Assembly (NCBI GenBank): GCA_044425575.1
Contig: JAWXVE010000006.1
Span: 1-49,926, forward strand
Length of the DNA: 49,926 bases
Reading direction: 5' to 3'
Origin: JAWXVE01 sp044425575
GTDB taxonomy: Bacteria; Bacillota; Clostridia; Lachnospirales; Lachnospiraceae
Numbering within the stretch: position 1 is the first letter of the stretch; every line of letters starts with the position of its first letter. Both the position numbers and the translations under genes were made by a program. Shown here piece after piece: positions 33,071 to 41,394 of the stretch. The notes beneath the pieces were generated by a model, which ran no database searches, was not told where the DNA came from, and saw only the letters and a program-made list of their open reading frames with translations.

Positions 33071-33916
33071 ATCCATAGAATGAGGAGCAAGATGATTGTT
33101 CCACTTGCGTTGTTCTAGGGGTACATGAATTCCCTCCACATCACACAACCCATGCCATGGTTCGAAGCAAATGAATCCAGCCCTTGTATCTGGCATAGAC
33201 CATACTGCTATGACAGGTGCATCATATCTCATTCTCACATATGGTTTTTTATTTCTATCTACTAAGGCGATTTCATTTATTTGATTACCTTCAAAGATTA
33301 GTGCATCTTCTAGAAAGAGAGCTTCTGTAATAGGTATCACACTATTGTCTAGAACTAACTCGCATGGTTCTTTCATGGCAAGTCCTTTTGGTGATACTTT
33401 CGTTTGTTGCAATTGTTCTCTCACAGGAACTTGTATAAAGTACTCTGTTCTAGACTCTCCCTCTTTACGAGGGCAACGAAATGCAGGATGACCACCAATG
33501 GCATATTCCATAGATGTGTCTCCTAGATTATGAATACGCCAGATTACTTCCACACTTCTTCCCACAAGGCGATAGCCAATCTCTAGGGAAAAAGCGAACG
33601 GATAACATAGTAATGTTTCTTCTGTGGATTTTGTGCTAAACCACATTGTATCTTCTAAGACTTCCCCTATCTCAAACATAGTATCTCTTAAAAACCCATG
33701 TTTCGCCATAGAATACTTATTTCCATTGTAAATATAGCTTCCTTCATGCAAGCCTCCAATAAAAGGAAATAAAATAGGTGAAGTGCGATTCCAATAAGAG
33801 GGGTTTCTATCCCACATATACTCTTCCCCTGTTTCTAATAAGATTAGTGATATTAATTCTGCGCCTTCATCCTTCACTGTAATTTGAATTTCCTTATTCT
33901 GTATGGTATATTCCAT
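33044..33916 (-). CDS. aldose 1-epimerase family protein (LacX/YeaD-like)
   Basis: A 290-residue beta-sandwich protein of the galactose mutarotase superfamily. The N terminus reads LISLILLETGEEYMWDRNPSYWNRTSPILFPFIGG, typical of the LacX-type branch. A His lies in the GGHPAF motif (about 145) and Glu in CFEPWHGLCD (about 250), matching the catalytic pair. The family interconverts sugar anomers; the substrate here is unknown. It is three bases downstream of truA, on the same strand and presumably the last gene of the engB-truA transcript. Confidence 0.85.
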   Translation of the reverse strand: MEYTIQNKEIQITVKDEGAELISLILLETGEEYMWDRNPSYWNRTSPILFPFIGGLHEGSYIYNGNKYSMAKHGFLRDTMFEIGEVLEDTMWFSTKSTEETLLCYPFAFSLEIGYRLVGRSVEVIWRIHNLGDTSMEYAIGGHPAFRCPRKEGESRTEYFIQVPVREQLQQTKVSPKGLAMKEPCELVLDNSVIPITEALFLEDALIFEGNQINEIALVDRNKKPYVRMRYDAPVIAVWSMPDTRAGFICFEPWHGLCDVEGIHVPLEQRKWNNHLAPHSMDQKQYTIYI

Positions 33917-33920
33917 TCTT

Positions 33921-34667
33921 CTACTCCTTATTATAATACACGCTTTCTAGTCGCAATCCTTTTGCAGGGGCAAGATGGCCTGCTTTTGCCCGTTCTTTCC
34001 CTTCCAATATGGACTGAACTTCCTCAGGAGAGCGCTGTCCTAACCCAATTTCAATTAAAGTTCCCATGATAATCCGTATCATATGATAGAGAAATCCATC
34101 TCCACTAAATATAAATTGTAACTCCTTGCCACACTGTTTCAGTTCAATGGATTTAATTGTACGAATGGTCGATTTCTTCTTATTCTTCTTAGACGTAAAA
34201 GATGCAAAATCATGAGTACCTTCTAAATAAGTCATTGCCTTTGCCATCTTAATACAGTCAAGTGGTTCTATAATATGATGGGTGTAATGACGCTGAAAGA
34301 GGTCTGGATCTTCGTGATTCACAATACAATATACATACTTTTTTCCTTTTGCAGAAAGTCTCGCATGGAATCTCGGATCAACTTCTACTACTTTCACCAC
34401 ATAGATATCTTCTGGCAAATAAGAATTCATGTATTCTTTTATCATTGCAGTGGATTTCTTCGTAGCGAGTTGGACATTGATTACTTGTCCATTTGCATGA
34501 ACTCCTGCATCTGTGCGGCCTGATCCATTAATTGTAACCTTTCCCTCTTCCATCTTACTAAGCAGAACTTCTAGTTTCCCTTGGATGGTATTGCTATTAC
34601 TGTCTTGACGTTGCCACCCCGCATAGCGAGTTCCATCGTATTGGATTATCATTTTATAATTCTTCAT
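33921..34667 (-). CDS. truA: tRNA pseudouridine(38-40) synthase TruA
   Basis: Pseudouridylates the anticodon-arm positions 38-40 of many tRNAs. The protein of about 248 residues has the N-terminal KMIIQYDGTRYAGWQRQ, the catalytic Asp in SGRTDAGVHANGQV (about 55), FHARLSAKGKKYVY, and YHMIRIIMGTLIEIG near the end. The ATG at 34667 fits the family start (M-x-NYK); an in-frame GTG at 34676 is an alternative. The gene overlaps the end of engB by 14 bases, so the two are coupled. Confidence 0.95.
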   Translation of the reverse strand: MKNYKMIIQYDGTRYAGWQRQDSNSNTIQGKLEVLLSKMEEGKVTINGSGRTDAGVHANGQVINVQLATKKSTAMIKEYMNSYLPEDIYVVKVVEVDPRFHARLSAKGKKYVYCIVNHEDPDLFQRHYTHHIIEPLDCIKMAKAMTYLEGTHDFASFTSKKNKKKSTIRTIKSIELKQCGKELQFIFSGDGFLYHMIRIIMGTLIEIGLGQRSPEEVQSILEGKERAKAGHLAPAKGLRLESVYYNKE

Positions 34668-35298
34668 GCACTTCACTATCCTTCTGTTCTATGTTCTGCT
34701 CCACTTCTATTGTGCTATACAGCAATTCGTCAATATAAGCATAAATTTCATCTCTTCCTTGCTTATTCAGTGCAGAATATGGCAAAACAACTCCACTTTT
34801 TTTCATTTCTAATCCCGTACGAATCATTTTCACATGCTTTTGTACTTGACTACGCTTGATTTTATCAAGCTTAGTGGCTATAATAATAGGTTCATATCCA
34901 TTATGCAAAATCCATTGATACATATTACGGTCGTTTGCCGATGGTTCATGGCGAATATCAATTAAGAGAAACACTGCCTTTAATTGCTGAGATTGCACCA
35001 AATATCGTTCAATCATCTTCCCCCACTTTTCCTTAATCGCTACATTCGCTTTGGCATATCCGTATCCCGGTAAATCTACTAAATATAATTCTTGATTAAT
35101 ATTATAGAAATTAATGGTCTGTGTTTTACCTGGCTGAGCACTTGTTCGCGCATAGGATTTACGATTCATCAGTCCGTTAATTAAGGAAGACTTGCCCACA
35201 TTACTCTTTCCTGCAAATGCAATTTCCGGCAATGTGGTCTCTGGAACACTACTTGTAATTCCACATACAATTTCTAATTCTACATTCTTAATTACCAT
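34654..35298 (-). CDS. engB: ribosome biogenesis GTPase EngB/YsxC
   Basis: A small GTPase of 214 residues needed for large-subunit assembly. It has P loop GKSNVGKSSLIN, DLPGYGYA as G3, TKLDKIKRS as G4 and YSALNKQG as G5, with the circular G1-G2-G3 order of the TrmE-Era-EngA-like group. The short C-terminal extension is acidic. It lies downstream of clpX, continuing the widespread tig-clpP-clpX-ysxC arrangement of Firmicutes, but a hairpin after clpX may separate the transcripts. Confidence 0.95.
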   Translation of the reverse strand: MVIKNVELEIVCGITSSVPETTLPEIAFAGKSNVGKSSLINGLMNRKSYARTSAQPGKTQTINFYNINQELYLVDLPGYGYAKANVAIKEKWGKMIERYLVQSQQLKAVFLLIDIRHEPSANDRNMYQWILHNGYEPIIIATKLDKIKRSQVQKHVKMIRTGLEMKKSGVVLPYSALNKQGRDEIYAYIDELLYSTIEVEQNIEQKDSEVHEEL

Positions 35299-35342
35299 AC
35301 TCCCTCTCTTTCTAAGTGATTCGTTCCATATTCTCTAAGTAA

Positions 35343-35375
35343 AAGAAACGTCACCAGTACTTAGCGACGCTTCTT
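35343..35375 (-). terminator. terminator-like hairpin after clpX
   Basis: On the minus strand AAGAAGCGTC pairs with GACGTTTCTT, with one G-U, followed by a short T-rich run. It may weaken read-through from clpX to engB. Confidence 0.5.
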
Positions 35376-35382
35376 ATTTCTA

Positions 35383-36621
35383 CTAATTATCATATTCAAT
35401 TACAATTGCATCACTGTCACCCACAACAGATTCTTCCGTAATGGTACAAGTAACGATCTCTTCCTCTGAAGGAATGCGATACATAATATCTATCATGAGC
35501 TTCTCCATAATAGATCTTAATCCTCTTGCACCAATCTTACGCTCAATTGCCTTTTCTGCAATTGCTTCAATTGCGGAATCTTCATAGCAGAGTGTAACTC
35601 CATCTAATTCAAACAGCTTTTCATATTGCTTTACAATTGCATTTCTCGGTTCTGTTAAAATACGCACTAAAGCTTCTTTATCAAGATTTTCAAGAGTAAC
35701 ATTCATTGGTACACGACCTACGAATTCAGGAATTAATCCAAACTTCACCAAGTCTTGTGGTGTAACGTATTTAAACAATGCACCCTCTGACTTAGTACTC
35801 TTCTGTGTTACTGTAGCATTAAATCCAATGGAGCTACAATCTAATCTCGTCTCGATAATCTTTTCCAAACCATCAAAGGCTCCACTACAGATGAATAAAA
35901 TATTAGAAGTATCAATTTGAATCAACTCTTGGTGCGGATGTTTACGGCCACCCTGTGGTGGAACAGAAGCAACAGTACCTTCAATAATCTTTAGCAAGGC
36001 TTGCTGTACCCCTTCTCCTGAAACATCTCGCGTAATGGATACATTTTCACCTTTTTTCGTAATCTTATCAATCTCATCAATATAAATAATTCCATATTGA
36101 GCTTTTGCCACGTCATAATCAGCAGCTTGCAATAATTTTAGAAGAATATTCTCTACATCTTCTCCTACATAACCTGCTTCTGTTAAAGTAGTGGCATCTG
36201 CAATAGCGAATGGCACATTAATAATCTTAGCTAATGTTTGTGCTAGATACGTCTTACCAGAACCAGTTGGACCAAGCATAAGAATGTTACTCTTTTGCAA
36301 CTCGATTCCGATTTCTTTATCTGCCGTTACACGTTTATAGTGATTGTACACTGCTACTGCTAGTACTTTCTTTGCATCGTCTTGACCAATTACAAAGTCA
36401 TCTAAGAATTCTTTGATTTGTTTTGGTTTTAGTAAATTGATTTCAATTTCACTTTCTTCTTCCATATCATCAAATTCTTCATCTAAAATATCTGCACATA
36501 TTTCAATACACTCATCGCAGATGCAAACTCCATCAGGGCCTGCAATGATTTTTCGCACTTGTTCTTGTGGTTTATTACAAAAAGAACAACGAATTTTATG
36601 ATTAGCATTCTTTCCAGCCAT
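35383..36621 (-). CDS. clpX: ATP-dependent Clp protease ATP-binding subunit ClpX
   Basis: A 412-residue AAA+ unfoldase that feeds proteins to ClpP. The N-terminal zinc-binding domain has two CxxC pairs (CSFCNKP and CICDECIE). The AAA+ module has Walker A GPTGSGKTYLAQTL, Walker B IIYIDEIDKI, the pore loop near GYVGEDVE, and the IGF loop near 265 (SSIGFNA) that docks ClpP. The sensor-2 Arg is in IGARGLR. It is 22 bases downstream of clpP. Confidence 0.98.
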   Translation of the reverse strand: MAGKNANHKIRCSFCNKPQEQVRKIIAGPDGVCICDECIEICADILDEEFDDMEEESEIEINLLKPKQIKEFLDDFVIGQDDAKKVLAVAVYNHYKRVTADKEIGIELQKSNILMLGPTGSGKTYLAQTLAKIINVPFAIADATTLTEAGYVGEDVENILLKLLQAADYDVAKAQYGIIYIDEIDKITKKGENVSITRDVSGEGVQQALLKIIEGTVASVPPQGGRKHPHQELIQIDTSNILFICSGAFDGLEKIIETRLDCSSIGFNATVTQKSTKSEGALFKYVTPQDLVKFGLIPEFVGRVPMNVTLENLDKEALVRILTEPRNAIVKQYEKLFELDGVTLCYEDSAIEAIAEKAIERKIGARGLRSIMEKLMIDIMYRIPSEEEIVTCTITEESVVGDSDAIVIEYDN

Positions 36622-36643
36622 GCTTCACTCCTACTCTACTATC

Positions 36644-37243
36644 TTATGCTTCCTCTGTGGCAGCATGTGTTGTAATCACTTTATCAATCAAACCATATTC
36701 TACTGCTTCTTGAGCCGATTTCCAGTTATCACGTTCTGTGTCTGCGGCAATTACCGCAATATCTTTGCCCGTATTTTCAGCAAGAATACGATTTAATTTT
36801 TCTTTTGTATATAAAATATGCTTTGCAGCAATTTCAATTTCTGTTGCTTGTCCTTGTGCACCACCTAGTGGCTGATGAATCATCACTTCTGCATTAGGAA
36901 GAGCCATTCTCTTGCCTTTTGCACCACCAGCTAATAAAAATGCACCCATACTAGCTGCCATTCCAATACAAATAGTAGAAACATCGCATTTTACAAATTG
37001 CATGGTGTCATAGATTGCCATACCCGATGTGACTGACCCACCTGGGGAATTAATATACAAATGAATATCTTTATCTGGATCTTCCGCTTCTAAAAACAAC
37101 ATCTGTGCCACTACTAAGCTAGCTGTTACTTCATTCACATCTTCTCCTAGAAAAATAATTCTTTCTTTTAGTAATCTTGAATAAATATCGTAGGAACGCT
37201 CTCCTCTGCTGGTTTGTTCAACTACTACAGGAACTAAACTCAT
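36644..37243 (-). CDS. clpP: ATP-dependent Clp protease proteolytic subunit ClpP
   Basis: A 199-residue serine protease forming the degradation chamber with ClpX. The catalytic Ser is in GMAASMGAFL (about 98), His in MIHQPLGG (about 123) and Asp in ADTERDNW (about 172). The hydrophobic N-terminal segment (RSYDIYSRLLKERIIFLG) is typical. It lies between tig and clpX. Confidence 0.98.
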   Translation of the reverse strand: MSLVPVVVEQTSRGERSYDIYSRLLKERIIFLGEDVNEVTASLVVAQMLFLEAEDPDKDIHLYINSPGGSVTSGMAIYDTMQFVKCDVSTICIGMAASMGAFLLAGGAKGKRMALPNAEVMIHQPLGGAQGQATEIEIAAKHILYTKEKLNRILAENTGKDIAVIAADTERDNWKSAQEAVEYGLIDKVITTHAATEEA

Positions 37244-37276
37244 CCTATTACCTCTCTTCTGACTAATATTAAGCTT

Positions 37277-38680
37277 TTATTCAGCACTCTCCGCTGTCTC
37301 TTCTGCTTTTTTTGTTTTCTTAGCTGCTGGCTTCTTAGGTGCTGCTTTCTTTGCTATTGTTTCTTTATCAGTGGCTACCTTCGCCTTTGTTGCTTTGCCT
37401 TCCTTTGCATTTTCTACTGCAAAGGTTGCTGCTTTTGCAATGGCAATGTCATTCATTACTTCTTCTTTTTGCGCATCGCCAATCATTTCTTTTACTTTAT
37501 CAAGTTCCATCTGATACATAGATGCCATCTTCACAAGTTCTGCTTCAAAGTCTTCCTCACTTGGTACAATTCCCTCAGCAGCTACAATAGCTTCTAATAC
37601 TAATCTAGACTGAATACGACTTAGTGCTTGTGGTTTAATCTGCTCTAAGAATGTTTCTTTGGTTAATCCTGTGAATTGGAAATACTGTTCAATATTAAGT
37701 CCTTGCATCTGAATACGTTGTGCATATTCCTCTAGCATTTGTCTCTGTTGAGACGCTACCATGACATCTGGAATCTCCATTTGAGCATCTTCAATAATCG
37801 CTGCAATTACTTGGTCTTCCTTAGCACGTGCTACTTCTGCTTCCATCTTGGTTGTAAGATCTTTTTTCACGTCTTCTTTGTATTCTGCCAAAGTATCGAA
37901 TTCTGATACTTCACTTGCGAATTCATCATCTAATTCCGGCAATTCTTTTACTTTTATTTCATGTACTTTACACTTAAATACAGCTGGCTTTCCCTTTAAG
38001 TCTTCTGAAGGATACGCTTCTGGGAAGGTTACATTAACCGTAACTTCATCTCCAATCTTGGCACCAATTAATTGCTCTTCAAATCCTGGGATAAAGGAAT
38101 TCGAACCAATAGTTAATGGATATGCGTCTCCTTTACCACCTTCAAAAGCAACATCATCGACAAACCCTTCAAAGTCAATCACTGTCATGTCTCCATCCAT
38201 TACTGGACGATCTTCCACAACTACTGTACGAGAACTTTTTTCTCTTTCTTCATCAATTACTTGATTGATTTCTTCCTCTGTTACTTCTATTTCTACCTTA
38301 TCCACTTTCACACCCTTATACTTACCAAGTGTTACTTCTGGCATAAATGCAACTTCTGCTGTAAAGATAAATGGTTTTCCAGCTTCTAATTGTACTACAT
38401 CGATTTTAGGTGAAGATACGATTGCTTCTTCACATTCATCAAATGCTTTTTCATATGCTACAGGAATCATCTCATTGGCTGCATCATCATAGAAGATTTC
38501 AGGTCCATATAACTTTTCTAGCATATTTCTTGGTACCTTTCCTTTTCTAAATCCTGGTACACTCATCTTCCCTTTATTTTTGTGGTAAGCCTTTTCAATT
38601 GCTGTTTCAACTTCTTCGGCTGAAACTTCAATTGTAAGTTTTCCCATGTTCTTTTCTAATTTTTCTACTTGTAAACTCAT
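37277..38680 (-). CDS. tig: trigger factor with Ala/Lys-rich tail
   Basis: A ribosome-bound chaperone and peptidyl-prolyl isomerase of about 467 residues. The N-terminal ribosome-docking signature is FRKGKVPRNMLEK (about 43-55), the FKBP domain lies near 150-240 (DFEGFVDDVAFEGGKGDAYPLTIGSNSF in outline), and the helical chaperone arms follow. The start at 38680 has AAGGAGG nine bases upstream; an in-frame ATG 42 bases earlier is less likely. After the usual end near residue 425 there is an extra tail of about 43 residues rich in Lys and Ala (AKKAAPKKPAAKKTKKAEE) that ordinary trigger factors lack, ending acidic. It is the first gene of tig-clpP-clpX. Confidence 0.95.
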   Translation of the reverse strand: MSLQVEKLEKNMGKLTIEVSAEEVETAIEKAYHKNKGKMSVPGFRKGKVPRNMLEKLYGPEIFYDDAANEMIPVAYEKAFDECEEAIVSSPKIDVVQLEAGKPFIFTAEVAFMPEVTLGKYKGVKVDKVEIEVTEEEINQVIDEEREKSSRTVVVEDRPVMDGDMTVIDFEGFVDDVAFEGGKGDAYPLTIGSNSFIPGFEEQLIGAKIGDEVTVNVTFPEAYPSEDLKGKPAVFKCKVHEIKVKELPELDDEFASEVSEFDTLAEYKEDVKKDLTTKMEAEVARAKEDQVIAAIIEDAQMEIPDVMVASQQRQMLEEYAQRIQMQGLNIEQYFQFTGLTKETFLEQIKPQALSRIQSRLVLEAIVAAEGIVPSEEDFEAELVKMASMYQMELDKVKEMIGDAQKEEVMNDIAIAKAATFAVENAKEGKATKAKVATDKETIAKKAAPKKPAAKKTKKAEETAESAE

Positions 38681-38890
38681 GCGTATTTGCCTCCTTAAAT
38701 TTGCTGTATCCACAGTCATCATAAGATTATATCACGTTTATCTTCATATTACTAGCATTTATTACTGTAAATCCTCGCAAATCATAAAACCTAGCAAAAT
38801 ACAAGATAGTAAAGAAAAAAACCATATATTTCCTTTATAATTCAACGATTATTGCTAATACTATCATTAAGATAAGCGAGGAAAGCACTC

Positions 38891-38931
38891 ATCTAATATT
38901 AGATAAGTAGCTAAGACTTCTTATCTAATAT
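38891..38931. promoter_or_regulatory. inverted-repeat element upstream of the spore protein gene
   Basis: ATCTAATATTAGAT (38891-38904) is a perfect 14-bp palindrome. ATATTAGATAAG (38896-38907) also pairs with CTTATCTAATAT (38920-38931) across a 12-base loop, so three ATCTAAT half-sites lie within 41 bases. It stands about 30 bases before the ribosome site of the spore gene, where a promoter or operator is expected. No clear sigma-G pair was identified. Confidence 0.4.
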
Positions 38932-38959
38932 AAACAATCATATAAATGGAGGTATTATC

Positions 38960-39157
38960 ATGACAAATCATAAGAGTGGAATGCAAGTTCCAGAAGCAAA
39001 AGCAGCAATGGACAAATTCAAAACAGAAGTAGCATCTGAGTTAGGTGTAAACTTAAAAGAAGGTTACAATGGTGATTTAACTTCAAAAGAAGCCGGTTCA
39101 ATTGGTGGTGAAATGGTTCGTAGAATGATCAAAAAACAAGAAGAACAAATGAAATAG
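38960..39157 (+). CDS. alpha/beta-type small acid-soluble spore protein
   Basis: A 65-residue DNA-coating protein of dormant spores. The germination-protease site is visible in KFKTEVASELGV, with TE-V/A as the cleavage point, followed by GYNGDLTSKEAGSIGGEMVRRMI, the DNA-binding helix segment of the family. TGGAGG lies before the ATG. It is transcribed alone from a region with inverted repeats, with a terminator 13 bases behind. This gene is the clearest marker of sporulation in the window. Confidence 0.95.
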   Translation: MTNHKSGMQVPEAKAAMDKFKTEVASELGVNLKEGYNGDLTSKEAGSIGGEMVRRMIKKQEEQMK

Positions 39158-39169
39158 TAAATTCTTCTA

Positions 39170-39207
39170 CGCTGTGCTATAATGAATTCCATTGTAGCAC
39201 AGTGTTT
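39170..39207 (+). terminator. terminator of the spore protein gene
   Basis: CGCTGTGCTA (39170-39179) pairs with TAGCACAGTG (39195-39204), with an inner AATG/CATT extension, followed by TTT. Confidence 0.75.
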
Positions 39208-39234
39208 ACATACCATACTTTAGGAGATTCTATT

Positions 39235-39732
39235 ATGCCCACTTATGAAATCGAAAAAAAATACTTAGTTACCCATATTCCATTTTCATTAGAACCTTAT
39301 CCTTACCATGTCATTGAACAAGGTTACTTATGCACCAACCCTGTCGTACGCATTCGCAAACAAGGCCATGCCTATTACCTTACCTACAAAGGGAGCGGTC
39401 TTCTAAAAAGGGTGGAATACAATCTTGACTTGACGAAGCAAGCATATGAACACTTGAAAGAAAAAGTTGATGGTATAGTCATTACCAAAAAGAGATATCT
39501 GATTCCCCTTACTGGTAGTAACTATACCATTGAGCTTGATTTGTTTGAAGGCCATTACCAATCCTTAACCTTAGCAGAAGTTGAATTCCCAACAGAAGGA
39601 GAAGCTCTTACCTTTCAACCGCCAGAGTGGTTTTCGAAGGATGTTACCATGGATACCACTTACTATAACTCTACTATGAGTATGGCTACATCGACAAACG
39701 TTCCCCTTGCAACCCCGAATAACTTCATCTAA
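39235..39732 (+). CDS. CYTH-domain triphosphate-binding protein
   Basis: A 165-residue beta-barrel protein of the CYTH superfamily, which includes inorganic triphosphatases, thiamine triphosphatases and class IV adenylate cyclases. EIEKKYLV at the N terminus is the metal-binding EXEXK signature variant, and VRIRKQG, YYLTYKG, RVEYN and TIELDLF line the tunnel with charged residues. AGGAG eight bases before the ATG at 39235 selects this start. The substrate is probably tripolyphosphate or a nucleotide, but activity cannot be told from sequence. It is convergent with malQ, 17 bases away. Confidence 0.85.
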   Translation: MPTYEIEKKYLVTHIPFSLEPYPYHVIEQGYLCTNPVVRIRKQGHAYYLTYKGSGLLKRVEYNLDLTKQAYEHLKEKVDGIVITKKRYLIPLTGSNYTIELDLFEGHYQSLTLAEVEFPTEGEALTFQPPEWFSKDVTMDTTYYNSTMSMATSTNVPLATPNNFI

Positions 39733-39749
39733 GGAAGTCCATCGGGTTC

Positions 39750-41225
39750 TTATAGCCTTCCATATAACTTCGTCATATCTTTTATGCGATGTGCCAATTC
39801 TTTTGTTAATACTCCAGACTTCATGCGCCACTTCCAATTGGTTCCAAGGGTAGATGGCGTATTGGTTCGGCCACGTGCACCTAATCCCAAATAATCTTGC
39901 ATAGGAATAATTGCCGTATTAGACACACTTGATAGTGCGGCTTTAATAAACTGCCACTCTACTTCATGTTTCCCTTGAAATCCCAAATATTTTCTAGCAA
40001 ATTGCCGATCACTTTTTGGTATAGTGGCAAACCAACTTCTTGTGGTATCATTATCATGAGTGCCTGTATACACAACGGAATTTTGACTGTAATTATGTGG
40101 TAGGTAATTACTTGGCTCTCTGGCATCAAATGCGAATTGCAAGATTTTCATTCCTGGATACCCCGTCTGAGCCACAAGTTCTAGCACACTGTCTGTTAAA
40201 AATCCCAAATCTTCTGCAATGACCGGAATCTCTCCTAGCTCACTTTTCACTCGTCGGAAAAACTCATACCCTGGACCTTGTTTCCACTCGCCATGTTCTG
40301 CGGTTGGATGTCCATAGGGAATGGCATAATACTCATCAAATCCACGAAAATGATCAATTCGTATCACATCATACAATTCATAGCAATAGGCAATTCGCTT
40401 AATCCACCATGTAAATCCTGTGGTAGCATGATAAGGCCATCGATATAGCGGATTCCCCCACAACTGTCCTGTATCTGAAAAAGCATCTGGCGGACACCCT
40501 GCCACTGCAGTAGGCAAATAATCTTCATCAAATTGAAATAATTCAGGATGAGACCATGCATCTGCACTGTCGAGTGCCACATAAATGGGAATATCCCCAA
40601 TAATCTTGATTTTCTTTTTATTTGCATAGTCTTTTAATTCTTTCCATTGTTTCTTAAATAGATATTGTTGGAATCCATAAAAGGCAATCTCTGTGGAATG
40701 TTCTTGTTTAAATTGTTCTAGTGCCTTCTGTTCCCTCTTCTTAAAATCGTCTTCCCATTCAAGCCAACAAATTCCCCCTAGTCTATCTTTAATGGCCATA
40801 TATAAAGCGTAGTTTTCTAACCAATAGGCTTCCTTCATGCAAAAATCTTGAAACTCTTTTTCCTCTTGGCACTTGCTATTGATAAAAGCCTTTTTTAAAA
40901 TCTCGTAGCGTGTATGATATAAGTAACCGTAATCCACTTCCTTCTCATTAGATTCTTCCTTGATCTTAGCTAAGTCTGACTTCTTCAAATAGCCATCTTT
41001 TACTAATCCATCTAAATCAATATGATAGGGATTACCTGCAAAGGTTGAAAAAGATTGATAGGGCGAATCTCCATATCCAGTTGGTCCTAGAGGCAGTAAT
41101 TGCCAGTAGGATTGTCCTGCCTTTTTTAGAAAATCAACAAATTCATATGCTTCTTTGGAAAAGCACCCAATTCCATACTTAGAATGTAGGCTTGCTACTG
41201 GTAATAGTACTCCACTTTTTCTCAT
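39750..41225 (-). CDS. malQ: 4-alpha-glucanotransferase (amylomaltase)
   Basis: A GH77 enzyme of about 491 residues that transfers maltooligosaccharide segments between chains, trimming and reshaping malto-oligosaccharides and glycogen. Visible signatures are SWPLQ-like SYWQLLPLGPTGYGDSPYQ, IGDIPIYVALDSADAW, the nucleophile Asp in VIRIDHFRGFDEYY (about 295), the acid Glu in PVIAEDLG (about 342) and TGTHDNDTTRSW (about 395). AAGGAGG before the ATG at 41225 supports this start over one 30 bases upstream. It works with the glycogen phosphorylase 1.7 kb away on the same strand. Confidence 0.95.
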   Translation of the reverse strand: MRKSGVLLPVASLHSKYGIGCFSKEAYEFVDFLKKAGQSYWQLLPLGPTGYGDSPYQSFSTFAGNPYHIDLDGLVKDGYLKKSDLAKIKEESNEKEVDYGYLYHTRYEILKKAFINSKCQEEKEFQDFCMKEAYWLENYALYMAIKDRLGGICWLEWEDDFKKREQKALEQFKQEHSTEIAFYGFQQYLFKKQWKELKDYANKKKIKIIGDIPIYVALDSADAWSHPELFQFDEDYLPTAVAGCPPDAFSDTGQLWGNPLYRWPYHATTGFTWWIKRIAYCYELYDVIRIDHFRGFDEYYAIPYGHPTAEHGEWKQGPGYEFFRRVKSELGEIPVIAEDLGFLTDSVLELVAQTGYPGMKILQFAFDAREPSNYLPHNYSQNSVVYTGTHDNDTTRSWFATIPKSDRQFARKYLGFQGKHEVEWQFIKAALSSVSNTAIIPMQDYLGLGARGRTNTPSTLGTNWKWRMKSGVLTKELAHRIKDMTKLYGRL

Positions 41226-41360
41226 GATTTTCCTCCTTATTTGTTCCATATCCACTTTATTGTCTTACATTATATTACTATTTACTTTATTATATAGAGA
41301 ACTTTTTATAAAATCAAGGTTTAGGTGTCAATAATATCTTAGAAATTCACGTAGCAAAAA

Positions 41361-41385
41361 GGCAAGGAATCTATCACTCCTTGCC
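41361..41385 (-). terminator. terminator of the solute-binding protein gene
   Basis: GGCAAGGA (41361-41368) pairs with TCCTTGCC (41378-41385); on the minus strand the stem is followed by TTTTT. Confidence 0.75.
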
Positions 41386-41394
41386 CATCTTCTA

